From positions 310,001-374,000 of the forward strand of contig CBDCER010000003.1 in the NCBI GenBank assembly GCA_965215855.1: a DNA stretch of 64,000 nucleotides. Reading direction: 5' to 3'. The notes beneath the pieces are model-generated. The model did no database searches, was not told the DNA's origin, and saw only the letters and a list, made by a program, of their open reading frames with translations. The position numbers were made by a program, and so were the translations under genes. This document shows, one piece after another, positions 18,301-25,687 of the stretch (positions are counted from its first letter, which is position 1; every line of letters starts with the position of its first letter). Origin of the DNA: J027 sp965215855 (GTDB taxonomy: Bacteria; Chloroflexota; Anaerolineae; Aggregatilineales; J027).

Positions 18301-19945
18301 TCGCTACCCGGCCTGCAATGGTTTCGGTCGTGTAGATTTCCCCGCCGGGTTGGAAGGCGAAGTCCGTTTCGAGCAACCCATCGCCGCGCTGTTGGTTGAT
18401 GGTGCTGATAACACCACTGGACAGTGTGTAAACTAGACTTTCTTGAACAATCGCATTGTCCACCGTCCCATCGCCACCGGTGTCTACCGACGGGGAAGCA
18501 CGTTGGACAAGGAAGTTCAACTGGTCGGTGTCAGTTTCGCCAACCGCCTGGCCGAAGTAGGTGTAGGTCCAGGTCTGGCCCAACACATCGTGGACATCGG
18601 TTAAGAGGGCTTTGGGCGATGGGGTGACTGGAGACCCGTTGACGTGTTCCTCAGTATAGTCCAGTTCGATGAAACGTCCGCTGGGACTACCGGTGTCCAG
18701 GCCACTGGCGGTATGGTCGCCGACGCGCCAGAGTTGACCGTCGTCGAAGCCACTTGGATTGCTGATGTAGCTGAACTTCAGCTTGCGGCCATACCCATCA
18801 TCAATCTCAGTCAATGCGCTGCTGGAGTGGGTGTATGTCCAGGTTTCGTCTGAAGGCCAGGTTCGGGTCTTCAACAGGAAGCTCGTATCATCGAAGTGAT
18901 AGGTACTCTTGTCCTGGGCGGTCAGGATGTACTCCTGGTTGCCACCATCATAATCCAGTTCAGAGGTTGATCCTGGTGCGGCATCAAAGTGCCCTGGATT
19001 GGCACTGTCTTCGGCCAGTTTCAGCACTAATCCGCCAGGTAAGAGAATATCGGCTTCACGGTTGGGCGATGTGCCGGACAAGGACAGTTTGAAGATATGG
19101 TTGTGCGTCCACCCCAATCCCATGAACTGAAAGTCTGGATCATCCTGGCGATCCTGGAGGTAGCTTCGGGTAAAGGCCAACAAGCCAGCGGGCGTCTGGA
19201 CATTGAAGTCCGCTTGTACCAGTTCCTTGTTGCCCGCCCGCATGTTGATAGGGTTGCCCGAACAGTGTTCAGTCGAGGACGAAGCGTGTTCAAAGGGGCA
19301 ACCCTGGCCGCAAGCACCCGGTTTGTGGTCAGCAGGGGCGATGCCCGGTGGGGGCGGCAATTCCCCTGTGATGGCAATTTGATCCACACGGAAATCCGTT
19401 GTCTTGTGTGTCATGTACATATCTAGCTCTAGACGCACCAGGATATAGCGTATCGGCCAGGAGCTATTGATTGGTCTGGGCGGCGGGTTAGTCCATGTAC
19501 CCCCAGAATCTTGATCCAGTGATGTGCTTTCAGCACCCTGATGAACCCAATTTATGTCGTAAAAATGATATTGGGCTGTTGCACCTATGAGGTTCCACGG
19601 GTAGGAAATATCTTGTGCATATCCCCACAATCCAATACTATCCAGGGAATACTCAGCGCCAAGATCAATGATGATACCGCCTTCAGAATAATGACCGGGA
19701 TCTCCCATGCCTCCTAAAGCGGGATCATAATTGTCAATCTTCATAGCGGTGGCTGAATTATGCCCAGCCGCAGTTGTAGCCACCATAAAATGATAAGTTG
19801 CACCATTCCAGGTTGTGTTTGAAGGTAATCCATCAGAAGGAAATTTATCCTTATAATGATTCCAATCGGGATCACTTGGGCTTGCAACCCACGAAGGAAA
19901 CTGGTCGCTGCCCTCGAAGTCCATGATGGCTGTATGATCTGCCAT
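12335..19945 (-). CDS. Full-length Rhs polymorphic toxin with trypsin/V8-like protease tip
   Basis: A 2536-residue protein. Residues 1-190 look like a discoidin-type beta-sandwich (LGAEYSLDSIGLWGYAQD ... FRVDQIAITG); ~200-300 is a Cys-containing Rhs entry domain (DUF6531-like, PINMRAGNKELVQADFNVQ); ~300-2000 are YD repeats forming the toxin cocoon; then the RHS core ending at DPSG (~residue 2178). The ~360-residue tip has His in WTHSHYL and Ser in SPGSSGGGVF with a following LIGTTQFGIYG strand, as in chymotrypsin-fold proteases; the Asp is not assigned with certainty. No signal peptide is seen, so the export route is unknown. AAGGAG precedes the ATG. It is probably the last large gene of an operon starting at 22499. 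Confidence 0.88.
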   Translation of the reverse strand: MADHTAIMDFEGSDQFPSWVASPSDPDWNHYKDKFPSDGLPSNTTWNGATYHFMVATTAAGHNSATAMKIDNYDPALGGMGDPGHYSEGGIIIDLGAEYSLDSIGLWGYAQDISYPWNLIGATAQYHFYDINWVHQGAESTSLDQDSGGTWTNPPPRPINSSWPIRYILVRLELDMYMTHKTTDFRVDQIAITGELPPPPGIAPADHKPGACGQGCPFEHASSSTEHCSGNPINMRAGNKELVQADFNVQTPAGLLAFTRSYLQDRQDDPDFQFMGLGWTHNHIFKLSLSGTSPNREADILLPGGLVLKLAEDSANPGHFDAAPGSTSELDYDGGNQEYILTAQDKSTYHFDDTSFLLKTRTWPSDETWTYTHSSSALTEIDDGYGRKLKFSYISNPSGFDDGQLWRVGDHTASGLDTGSPSGRFIELDYTEEHVNGSPVTPSPKALLTDVHDVLGQTWTYTYFGQAVGETDTDQLNFLVQRASPSVDTGGDGTVDNAIVQESLVYTLSSGVISTINQQRGDGLLETDFAFQPGGEIYTTETIAGRVATHHFADNNGSSGVYVGTNNPNGDGGNQDLAASYRPSQKVDANGTATTLEWSATGKFLDAVTDALSNITQFNYDSSDRLDYSLDAEGRKTAYTYGDVNNERLPTQVDVYDDAAGTTLLQRQQFTYDSQGRVLTEKTIDPSDGTTELRRTERTYYTTGDGAGLLEKVTQKDLVTPANDMTTTYFYDELGRTVQVNQSSTFGSCTKSYTIYDAAGHVVASICNFDISHDPTNPLADADDAIALRQDTTDPNANRVTVHEYDTLGRRFKTITEAGTGEARASLTVYDSLNRVVRSIANYVADAAVPNPFTADRDDFDHGVDGTHNRISETVFDDRGLVVQQIDPPGNVTLIGYDDAGRQVRVVRNASQPDYNSAADPELADYLPVADADMDIITSSGYDANGNLVKSIDVNGNVTFTVYDALNRVIQTVRNAKAEATVELEPGDPGYSAGNDPRTMLYAASDAPDTDLITRTEYDAMSRVVRSWDVLDNVTLTGYDALGRQVKTIRSASQPNYDLVADPDLSAYSPALNADLDIISETTYDEAGQVLYTEDVNANKARLVYDGLGRQVRSIQNWVDNSVDPADWVWDAVDSRWEDGAGNPINHGDADQNIIAHTHFDSDGRVAWTQDVLNRLTRHVYDDMGRRVRSIQNWIDNSVDPADWVWDDDDEQWEDGSGNAIDLGTNFDQNLISDTVYDDSGRVAYTRDSRGNETHNIYDEAGRRIQTITNYGDGVFDPATPDEDLVQTTVYDGDGRVLKTVTVTGIATRFVYDRLGRRTQTIANFVDGQFNPDRPDEDLTSTTVYNKAGQVVASIDARGTETHFTYDAAGRRLTITQAAATDLATTSYTCYDKAGRTLRVIRNWIDNGLSPDALDASGNWLFAPSEHGPHNDRNLISSFQLDKLGRVVSTTDVLGNVSSISFAKDGRALAATNPAGVASANRYDGLRRLVRVVQNHVTNGVDPADWIWNTNQWEDGSSNPIAFGTDNDQNIIVDVELDLVGRRAALRDPRGNRTTYAYDALNRRTGLTDPLSHTWSTAHALLSGGGSRVTVSDPLGHDTQQDFDRLGRLAEIAYLSESPKLTPDVRLAYDGAGNRVAMTESVDGWNTLERGTGYRYDAARRLVGVDVDRDGDGAAEETVEYEYDAGGLRTRLVLPDGKALVYTYDERGQLRALSDWDNQVVSYRYDEAGRRVSTIRADAFQTLQDYDAAGRLTQLEHRAEGVTLGRFAYTLDALGNRAYSTDAIRRPDNAPNIVGTRSMDYHGNWTDNITEDFDASLEIYFYGEAPTLKLGTDVDRSICDIYVDNVFWSSLDTYAATPGELAVTIPLARLNWHSLEIRNRPERNKATVPTSPTSFKLEFVQLETAYDVRRINYDHDDLSRLVRANYFEISNGIFALSPTRVHEFTYDVAGNRTSDLVAVISEPEADVTTYTYDAANRISSAGFAYNDAGQMTADGTLSYSWDRAGRLLGAGDSSYAYNGLGQRVQQTVSGVVTEYLLDVQPGLAKVIAATTGANTERFVHERGLLSQQDSAGDWQWMVADGLGSVRGVVDGAGFDPAYSVHYAPYGQPWGEQGPEQTPFGFTGEPTDDNGLVHLRARYYNPALGVFPSLDPVEGVLQQAMSLNRYAYVAGNVVNAVDPSGAIYERPYWNRCSQQSQCSQCANILSTSGFNNEIIIREYANCISTHCGYYERLPERAACIQECRRFEGAFLGGPRGEACRQWCNITTDNNNYYWGETEDLDDPRDNDAALRATVIIVAGRFGGRGLLRADCNSENLHLCERRPGLEAALGTIDGDSIWTHSHYLGRAIPELALNERGQRSALKGYDYLEIIGYKRREILEMSRVSDSNIVLRNAGTIRIHQLSQAGFSTSRVGSPLQTHQLDTRAYVDNSVSSGGVRIAYYPGIMPLSDLHWRDLRITHPHAVLTGSIGVNVDVGRSVGRRVPRQWRMYLFNNNPRIVSPGSSGGGVFTGDKVNPTLIGTTQFGIYGTDLAGFSGLS

Positions 19946-20073
19946 GTTTTTTTTTCTCCTTAGTTTGTATTATGTTTTTTGATTCAACTTTTGTTACAAT
20001 TGTTATCTGTATGTTGGGACTGCCCCTCTCTGCACCCCGGTCAAAGCCGTGACCGACGCGCGAGGGGCAGCCG

Positions 20074-20364
20074 CTATTCTGTTATCGGTACGGTCTGTGA
20101 ACGTTCCAACAGATCTTTGCAAATCGTCAATTGCGCTTGCAATTGCTGGATTTCGGCGGATTGTTGGGTAATTTGCATCTCCAAATCCCCCACCTTCGCC
20201 ATGAACTGCTCACAGTTCTTGTGGTAGTCGTGCCGTTCCTGGATGGTCTCCTGTAGCTCGTTGTTGAGCCGGATGACAGTTTCGATCAGGTAACGGAAAG
20301 CCAGCGCCGCCAGCAATCCCGCCCCACCAATCGCCAGGATCAGTCCAGCACTCAATTCACCCAT
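20074..20364 (-). CDS. Membrane-anchored coiled-coil protein upstream of rhs
   Basis: A 96-residue protein: one N-terminal transmembrane helix (LILAIGGAGLLAALAFRYL), then a long coiled coil with heptad leucines and glutamines (LNNELQETIQERHDYHK ... SAEIQQLQAQLTICKDLLE). The ATG at 20364 is chosen because GGAGGTGAG lies directly before it; the GTG at 20370 is inside that site. It is on the same strand as rhs with about 130 nt between them. The layout resembles small phage spanin or holin-accessory proteins and membrane tethers; no family is recognised. Confidence 0.65.
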   Translation of the reverse strand: MGELSAGLILAIGGAGLLAALAFRYLIETVIRLNNELQETIQERHDYHKNCEQFMAKVGDLEMQITQQSAEIQQLQAQLTICKDLLERSQTVPITE

Positions 20365-20374
20365 ACTCACCTCC

Positions 20375-20623
20375 CTATGAACTCAGCGCTTCGCTGGTGC
20401 TGCTCTTTTCCAGTTCAGCAACACGTTCTTGTAACAAAGCCACCAGTTCCGCTAACTCAGCCAGTGACTCGCGTACTGCCGGAAAGCCCGCGCCTCCATT
20501 GTTCTGCATGTGTGCTTTGGCCTGAGCAGGCAGCATTGTTGCCAGTGAATTCGTGGCTTGTGCTTGAGCCTGACTGCCTGCGATGCGTTGTCGATCTGAA
20601 ACAAACGTCTGATTTTGAGCCAT
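20375..20623 (-). CDS. Small coiled-coil protein of unknown function
   Basis: An 82-residue protein, Gln/Ala-rich at the N-terminus with a short leucine-zipper-like C-terminus (LAELAELVALLQERVAELEK). Its ATG overlaps the stop of the preceding gene by one base (TAATG) and GGAGG lies 6 nt upstream, so translation is coupled. No family is recognised. Its place between a fibre-like and a membrane gene suggests a structural or assembly role. Confidence 0.6.
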   Translation of the reverse strand: MAQNQTFVSDRQRIAGSQAQAQATNSLATMLPAQAKAHMQNNGGAGFPAVRESLAELAELVALLQERVAELEKSSTSEALSS

Positions 20624-21087
20624 TATTGTGCCTCCACTTCGATATAACCGGTTTCATAGTTGCCACTGCCCTGGCGAGCCAGTTCTATCAAGTATGTGCC
20701 CGCTAAAGCTGTGGTAAACAAGAGTGTGGCAATGCCACTCACGACATCCACTGTGCCTGCCATTTCCAAGCTCCCGGTTTCCAGGTTATAGACCTGATAA
20801 TCCAGGATGCTATCAGGGGCAATAACAGCGTCCGAGCAGGTGATGGTTGCGGTGTCAGTACCATCGGCCTGAATAGTGGCTTCGTCGCTGCTGACAGATA
20901 GACTGTTATGAGTCGCCACCACTGCCTGCAATGTCGCTTCGTCCAGAATGTCGGTAGTCACGCGCACCCAAGCATCGGGACCATCAGTTCCTTCGACATA
21001 GTAGTCACCAGCAACTCCACTAGCGTGTGGTAACGAGTCGTGGAGTCGAGTCAGATAATGGTTTTTGGTCATTGTGATTTCAGCCAT
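20623..21087 (-). CDS. Ig-like beta-sandwich protein, virion-accessory type
   Basis: A 154-residue protein. The C-terminal ~90 residues look like a bacterial Ig-like domain (SVSSDEATIQADGTDTATITCSDA ends in a strand-rich segment with GTYLIELARQG). Such domains decorate phage tails, adhesins and capsids. AGGAG upstream of the ATG. It lies 2 nt after the fibre-like gene and is coupled to the 82-residue gene. Function is inferred only from fold and neighbours. Confidence 0.6.
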   Translation of the reverse strand: MAEITMTKNHYLTRLHDSLPHASGVAGDYYVEGTDGPDAWVRVTTDILDEATLQAVVATHNSLSVSSDEATIQADGTDTATITCSDAVIAPDSILDYQVYNLETGSLEMAGTVDVVSGIATLLFTTALAGTYLIELARQGSGNYETGYIEVEAQ

Positions 21088-21089
21088 AG

Positions 21090-22499
21090 TTAGTCTCCTA
21101 TCCGATGCATAGCGAATTCAGGACTGTAATTACCAACGGAAAAGATGGACTGTGTAGAACCTGAACTCTGCCAGGCCAACATTTCTACATAATCGCCAAC
21201 AGACAAACGGTATATAGCCGCAATGTTCAAGTGAAATGCACTTGAGTATGACCTTTGAACAGCAAGGTTAATGGACCCATTCAGCCGAATGTTGATTTGT
21301 CCATAATTAGCGGCTCCGCCAGAGATATACATGTTTCCAGCAATCACATAGGTTCCCGCTGTCTGACAGGTCAGACGATTGGTCAAACCCTTACTTAAGC
21401 TATGGATATTGTCAGTGTCGTATCTTTCGCTATTGAATGTAACTGCAATTTGGGTGTTATGCGGGAGACTGATGCTGGCATTGTTGTAAACTCGCGCTCC
21501 GATAGATGTCGCACCGGATACTGCTACCCATGCTGCTCCACCAAGCCCGTCAGCGGTCAATACATCGCCGTTACTTGCACCAGTGCTGTTGATAGCTGCC
21601 GCGGTTAGCTTGCCGCCATTCGCCGCATCTTGATGCGTATGCACAGGAAGCGAGGTCAAGCCACCAGTCAGGTCATACTCATTACCGCTGGAGTCCAGAG
21701 CATAGAGCTTCTGGTCGCTTTTCGGATACAGACGCATGATCCCTGAAGCCGGATTGGCCGGAGTTGTTGCCTGCTCAATGAGTTCGACCACATCCCCCAG
21801 ATGCACCAGCCCGACACCAGTGTGAATGGCGTAGTTGGCTGTACCTTGATCCAGGTCGGGTACTTGTAGGCCGATCAGGGTGTCGATGACCCCGTCGTTG
21901 GTCGGTGGGGCGACGGAAAAAGCTGCTGCCTCGTCGATATCACCGTTTAGTTCGTTGTGGATGGTGGCTTCCACCCCCACAGCTTTGTCCAGCAAGGCGC
22001 TGGACTCGTTGCTGGCTGCCGCATGTAGACCCGTTGCTTGCGCTACCGGGCCTTCAGCGTTGACCACCTCAAAATCTCCGGCCCGCAGTTCAGCCTGGCT
22101 GCTATCACCACTGTTGCGGTGGGCCAGACGCGAACGCAGGGCGGCTTGTAGACTGTGGACACCGCCGGTGCCCAGCAGTTCCAACTCGTGCAAAACCCAG
22201 GTCAGGGCATCTAACACCTGCCCGGTGACTTCCCCACGAGTTTGCAACCCGTGTTCGGGGTCGTCGACAGACAAATTGAGCTGCCGGATGGCTTCTAGCA
22301 GAGCAGCCGGCGCGCCGCTTCCCGGTTCACCCAATTGCAGATACCCCTCAGCGGTCAGGCGGGCTAACACATTACCAGAACCATCGGTCCAGGTTTGCAG
22401 TGCTTCGCTTTGCGTGGTATGTCCGCGTACCTCGAGTTGGGTCACATCTTCACTACCGTCAATGAGAACGGCATTTTCATATTGTGTTGGACTTTCCAT
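21090..22499 (-). CDS. Fibre-like protein with C1q-like C-terminal domain
   Basis: A 469-residue protein. N-terminal region has a tail-fibre-like strand pattern (WTDGSGNVLARLTAEGYLQL), the middle is repetitive, and GIMRLYPKSDQKLYALDSSG matches the shaft segment common in phage tail and head fibres. The last ~135 residues (GARVYNNASISLPHNTQIAV ... LSVGDYVEMLAWQSSG) look like a C1q/TNF-type jelly roll, a trimeric receptor-binding head. AAAGGA upstream of the ATG. First gene of the putative five-gene operon that ends in the Rhs toxin, hinting at a surface- or particle-associated delivery apparatus. Confidence 0.68.
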   Translation of the reverse strand: MESPTQYENAVLIDGSEDVTQLEVRGHTTQSEALQTWTDGSGNVLARLTAEGYLQLGEPGSGAPAALLEAIRQLNLSVDDPEHGLQTRGEVTGQVLDALTWVLHELELLGTGGVHSLQAALRSRLAHRNSGDSSQAELRAGDFEVVNAEGPVAQATGLHAAASNESSALLDKAVGVEATIHNELNGDIDEAAAFSVAPPTNDGVIDTLIGLQVPDLDQGTANYAIHTGVGLVHLGDVVELIEQATTPANPASGIMRLYPKSDQKLYALDSSGNEYDLTGGLTSLPVHTHQDAANGGKLTAAAINSTGASNGDVLTADGLGGAAWVAVSGATSIGARVYNNASISLPHNTQIAVTFNSERYDTDNIHSLSKGLTNRLTCQTAGTYVIAGNMYISGGAANYGQINIRLNGSINLAVQRSYSSAFHLNIAAIYRLSVGDYVEMLAWQSSGSTQSIFSVGNYSPEFAMHRIGD

Positions 22500-22764
22500 T
22501 CAGTTCCTTTCTGAAAACTCAATACTTCTCTTTCGATACGATGGGCGCACGTACCCCTGGACACGCTGACCACAGCGGTACGTGCGGGTAAAGTTGATCA
22601 ATTGGGTTGCATCCTCTCGATACACACCTCCTCCTCTTGGCCGAGTAGATGGCAAGAAAACTAAGTACAAAGAAATCTATAGCCCAGTTAACGGCACGGA
22701 GCCAGATAACTGACAAACGGTTGAAGCGCGACGTTGTCGCCGGAAGTGATAGCGATGCGAAAAG

Positions 22765-22786
22765 ATTGCCGGAATATTTCGGCAAT
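22765..22786 (-). terminator. Hairpin with short T-run, possible attenuator
   Basis: ATTGCCG (22765-22771) pairs with CGGCAAT (22780-22786), 8-nt loop. Read on the minus strand the stem is followed by CTTTT, so a transcript heading for the rhs operon from the LexA-type box region would meet it before the first gene. A 7-bp stem is weak, so attenuation is only possible. Confidence 0.35.
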
Positions 22787-22820
22787 TAGCAAGAATGTGA
22801 TACACTGAAGGTACTATCGT

Positions 22821-22836
22821 GCGAACGTTTGTTCGC
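22821..22836. promoter_or_regulatory. LexA (SOS) box, Gram-positive type
   Basis: GCGAACGTTTGTTCGC contains CGAAC-N4-GTTCG, the exact consensus of the DinR/LexA operator known from Bacillus and related phyla. It lies about 320 bp upstream of the first gene of the rhs operon on the minus strand. Whether it controls that operon is not proven. Confidence 0.5.
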
Positions 22837-22950
22837 GGTATGTTCGGCCTGGGTGCGGCTACACCTGGGCCGTTTACCGTTCATGGCATCATATCAATGT
22901 TGGGTTTCGCCCACTATACAGTCATTTCCATAGTATCTCCTCTCACAAAT

Positions 22951-22968
22951 ATAGCACATTTGTGCTAT
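22951..22968. promoter_or_regulatory. 18-bp palindromic operator-like site
   Basis: ATAGCACATTTGTGCTAT is an inverted repeat of two 8-bp arms around TT, in an AT-rich setting typical of promoters. The binding protein is not known. Confidence 0.4.
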
Positions 22969-23622
22969 TATTATAGGCTATAAAGAATTATGCAGTCAAG
23001 CGACTTGTTGGTCGCATACCAAATTAGAACGAACTTCCAATAATGGGCCAACCTGTCCCAGATCCGCAGCAACGGCTAGTGATGGGGCATCATCTGTTGT
23101 TATACCTATTGCCAGTTGCACGTAGAACAAAGGCAAGACGAAAAATATCATGCTGTGATGAAATAGAAATTGGGAAGTTTTGGATAGATGGGAATACCAT
23201 CCATACCCCGGCCCAATGGGGTTGGTACTTATGATGTTCAACTGCTTATCCTCTCTTGGTAGCCCACAACTCAGAAAATGTGTTCTACACTTATAGGATA
23301 CAAGACATTTGAAAGTGACGCAAGGAATTCAAACCCTTTTAGAACGAAATCAGGTGATCTATCACTAGAATCTGTACAACTACAGCGGGCATAGAAGGTT
23401 TCTGGTTACAACTTTGCATATGAGAAACATCTTCCTATGAGTAATCAAGGCCATGCCGATTTCTATTCCATCGTTCACGCCAGACCACTGTTGCTTCGAA
23501 TCAGATGCAATAGAGCTATGAGATCCTTCACGCCCTGCGTTATCTCGCGGCGCCACTTGGTTTCGCCAATATACTTAGTCTGGTATCATGCTACAAAATA
23601 GCGAATCTCACCGGAGTTAACG

Positions 23623-23895
23623 ATGGCAAAGAAACCACAAAAACCAAAACGTCAAGCAAACAAACCACTACCCTCAGTAAATGTCGAATTTGGTCGAAGC
23701 GGTGATGAGATGACTCCAGAACGATTGCGGGCAACGATCTGCAATCCAATTTACGCAGGCGTTGGTCCCTATCCGGCGCTGGTCAGTGACGAGCAATGGG
23801 TACGGGCGGCTGCCCAGATGATCAAAAAAGAAGGCAGTGAGCAATTCCTGGTGAATTTGCTGTATGTGCTGCGCCAATCTTTCGATAGCCAGTAG
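23623..23895 (+). CDS. Small conserved-looking protein, recombinase-like segment
   Basis: A 90-residue basic protein. The segment ICNPIYAGVGPYPALVSDEQWV recalls the part of large serine recombinases that reads NPxYxG followed by 'I/V-S-x-E-x-W'. It is far too short to be a recombinase and no catalytic domain is present, so it could be a relic or a small DNA-binding protein. GGAG lies about 8 nt before the ATG. Confidence 0.5.
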   Translation: MAKKPQKPKRQANKPLPSVNVEFGRSGDEMTPERLRATICNPIYAGVGPYPALVSDEQWVRAAAQMIKKEGSEQFLVNLLYVLRQSFDSQ

Positions 23896-24093
23896 ATAAC
23901 CGTCACCCCATATATCCCCAAATAGAGAAGTCCACATTACGGTGTCGTTTCCCCAACTGGGCTTTTCTTGCCATAACCATCATATCCACACTCATTTATC
24001 AGGCGCTGACGCGCCTACACTGGACGAAGCAATCAGTTGATAAGGCTGCTTCACAATAGTTTGATGCTCAGTAAGCCAACAAGGAGGATACAA

Positions 24094-24480
24094 ATGTCAG
24101 TTGAGTATCATGTCATTACCGGATTCGTAGGCGGTACGCCCGAAACTCGTGAAGTTGGCGATCCTGAAGATTTGCAGACAGTGACCACCATGTCAGTCGC
24201 GGTCAATGCTCGCCAGAAGGAAGCCCCACCTATCTGGTACAGAGTGACGATGTGGGGTGGGTTGGGCCAGGTTGTGCAGGAATATGTGGACAAAGGCCAC
24301 TATGTCGTTATCGTCGGCAACCGGCTGCGTCCCAATATCTGGTACGGCCAGTCAGGTGCGGCACGAGTGTCACTGGAGTTAACAGCCACAGCGGTAGATT
24401 TCAGTGCCAATCGCAAAATAGCTGAAGATGCCGATGGCGACATCCCCGATCCAGATGACACGGATGAGATACCGTTTTAG
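24094..24480 (+). CDS. ssb: Single-stranded DNA-binding protein
   Basis: A 128-residue SSB from the ATG at 24094, chosen for the perfect AAGGAGG seven nt upstream; the frame is open farther 5' (to 24037) without such a site. OB-fold features: N-terminal GFVGGTPETRE, central WYRVTMWGGLGQVVQEYVDKG, VVIVGNRLRP. It ends in an acidic tail with the tip DEIPF, the conserved handle that docks repair and replication proteins. A second SSB paralogue without this tip is at 48191. Confidence 0.9.
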   Translation: MSVEYHVITGFVGGTPETREVGDPEDLQTVTTMSVAVNARQKEAPPIWYRVTMWGGLGQVVQEYVDKGHYVVIVGNRLRPNIWYGQSGAARVSLELTATAVDFSANRKIAEDADGDIPDPDDTDEIPF

Positions 24481-24711
24481 GTAGTCCGCCATGTGAGCAG
24501 CAGTTGGTGAGTGCTAACTGCTGCTATTCACTGTGATAGCATGACTCCCCGGTCTCCAAATTGTGTGACCATCGGACGTGAGAATGTATTTTCTGGAAAG
24601 TTAAAAAACTGCCCGTACACAGTGAGACATACACATCCATGACACATTGAGATTCAGCGAAGTCTGGTATAGGATGCATTTGCCAGACCTACCTACAAGA
24701 GTCGGGCAGAT

Positions 24712-25602
24712 ATGCAAACCTCGGAAAGCCAACCTATCAGCCGCCGCGACTTCCTGAAGTTGAGTGGGTTTAGCCTGGGCATGTTGGGATTAGGACGGTG
24801 GTTCGCGGATCACACACCCGCCCTTGCTGCTCAAAATTCGGTTCGTTGTGACAATGCTACGCTCGACACACAAGTAGCCCGCGCCATCTATGAATGTGAA
24901 AGTGGTGAAGATGATCCTCGCCAGGCTATCATCGACGCCTTTACCCCGGAAGCCATCCGTACCCTACCCGATGCCGTGTTAGACACCCACAATCTGGCAT
25001 ACAGACGCCAACGCGAGGATGGGCGCTGGGAATACTGGCGTCCTCACAACGCTTTAGATCAAGAGAATGACCTGGAAACGGGCTGGGTGACCCAGCAAGC
25101 CGAGTTGGTCAATCCAGATACCGGCCATCGCCTGCTGATCGAGATGAACGAAGAACGCATGGCAGAGCGCCACCCCCACCCTATTCAAAGTGTAGAACCC
25201 GTGCCGACTGCCCAGGAAGAATTCATTCGCTGGGATAGTGCCTTCGGTGCAACCTCCCCACCTGGTACAATCATTGCCGTGCAACTCATCCCTGACAACC
25301 CTGGCTACAGCAACCCGGACGTGGGTGATGTCATCACCGCAGATTTCAGTCTGGGGATTGACCAGCCATTGGAGGTGTTTTACCTGATGCGGGTTTATGA
25401 TGGCTCCAGCGGCCACCAGTCCGAGTTGGTATCCTTCCGGATTGCGGATGGCTTGACAGTTATCACTGAAGGTGTGGTCGGCCAATCTGCCAGCCGTATT
25501 CGCCGTACCCTGATCGACAATCGTGGACATGTCACCGTAGCAGCAATGACCCATTCGGATGCACTGCTGGGTGAAGATGACCGGATTGTGGTCGTCAATT
25601 AA
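24712..25602 (+). CDS. Tat-exported protein of unknown function
   Basis: A 296-residue protein with a twin-arginine signal: SRRDFLKLSGFSLGMLGLG near residues 10-28 and a likely cleavage after ALAAQ. The rest has no recognised domain; residues ~180-290 are strand-rich (GDVITADFSLGI... VFYLMRVYDG) and may be a beta-sandwich. Folded export suggests a cofactor or fast-folding domain. The next gene starts about 85 nt downstream. Confidence 0.7.
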   Translation: MQTSESQPISRRDFLKLSGFSLGMLGLGRWFADHTPALAAQNSVRCDNATLDTQVARAIYECESGEDDPRQAIIDAFTPEAIRTLPDAVLDTHNLAYRRQREDGRWEYWRPHNALDQENDLETGWVTQQAELVNPDTGHRLLIEMNEERMAERHPHPIQSVEPVPTAQEEFIRWDSAFGATSPPGTIIAVQLIPDNPGYSNPDVGDVITADFSLGIDQPLEVFYLMRVYDGSSGHQSELVSFRIADGLTVITEGVVGQSASRIRRTLIDNRGHVTVAAMTHSDALLGEDDRIVVVN

Positions 25603-25687
25603 CCATGATTTTGGTTTCGCACATTTTCCCTCTGGCAGCATGTTCTACGACTTGTTTTTACCCCCTGGCTTGCTTTATTCTGGCGCT

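Larger units (their letters stand above)
22500..23622. other. Non-coding regulatory stretch upstream of the rhs operon
   Basis: No convincing gene in 1.1 kb: short open frames lack ribosome binding sites or natural composition. It holds a hairpin (22765-22786), a LexA-type box (22821-22836) and an 18-bp palindrome (22951-22968), listed separately. Confidence 0.6.

Noticed and set aside
22519..22785. 88-residue minus-strand frame before the fibre gene
   Set aside because: No ribosome binding site; starts inside a hairpin; composition not protein-like.
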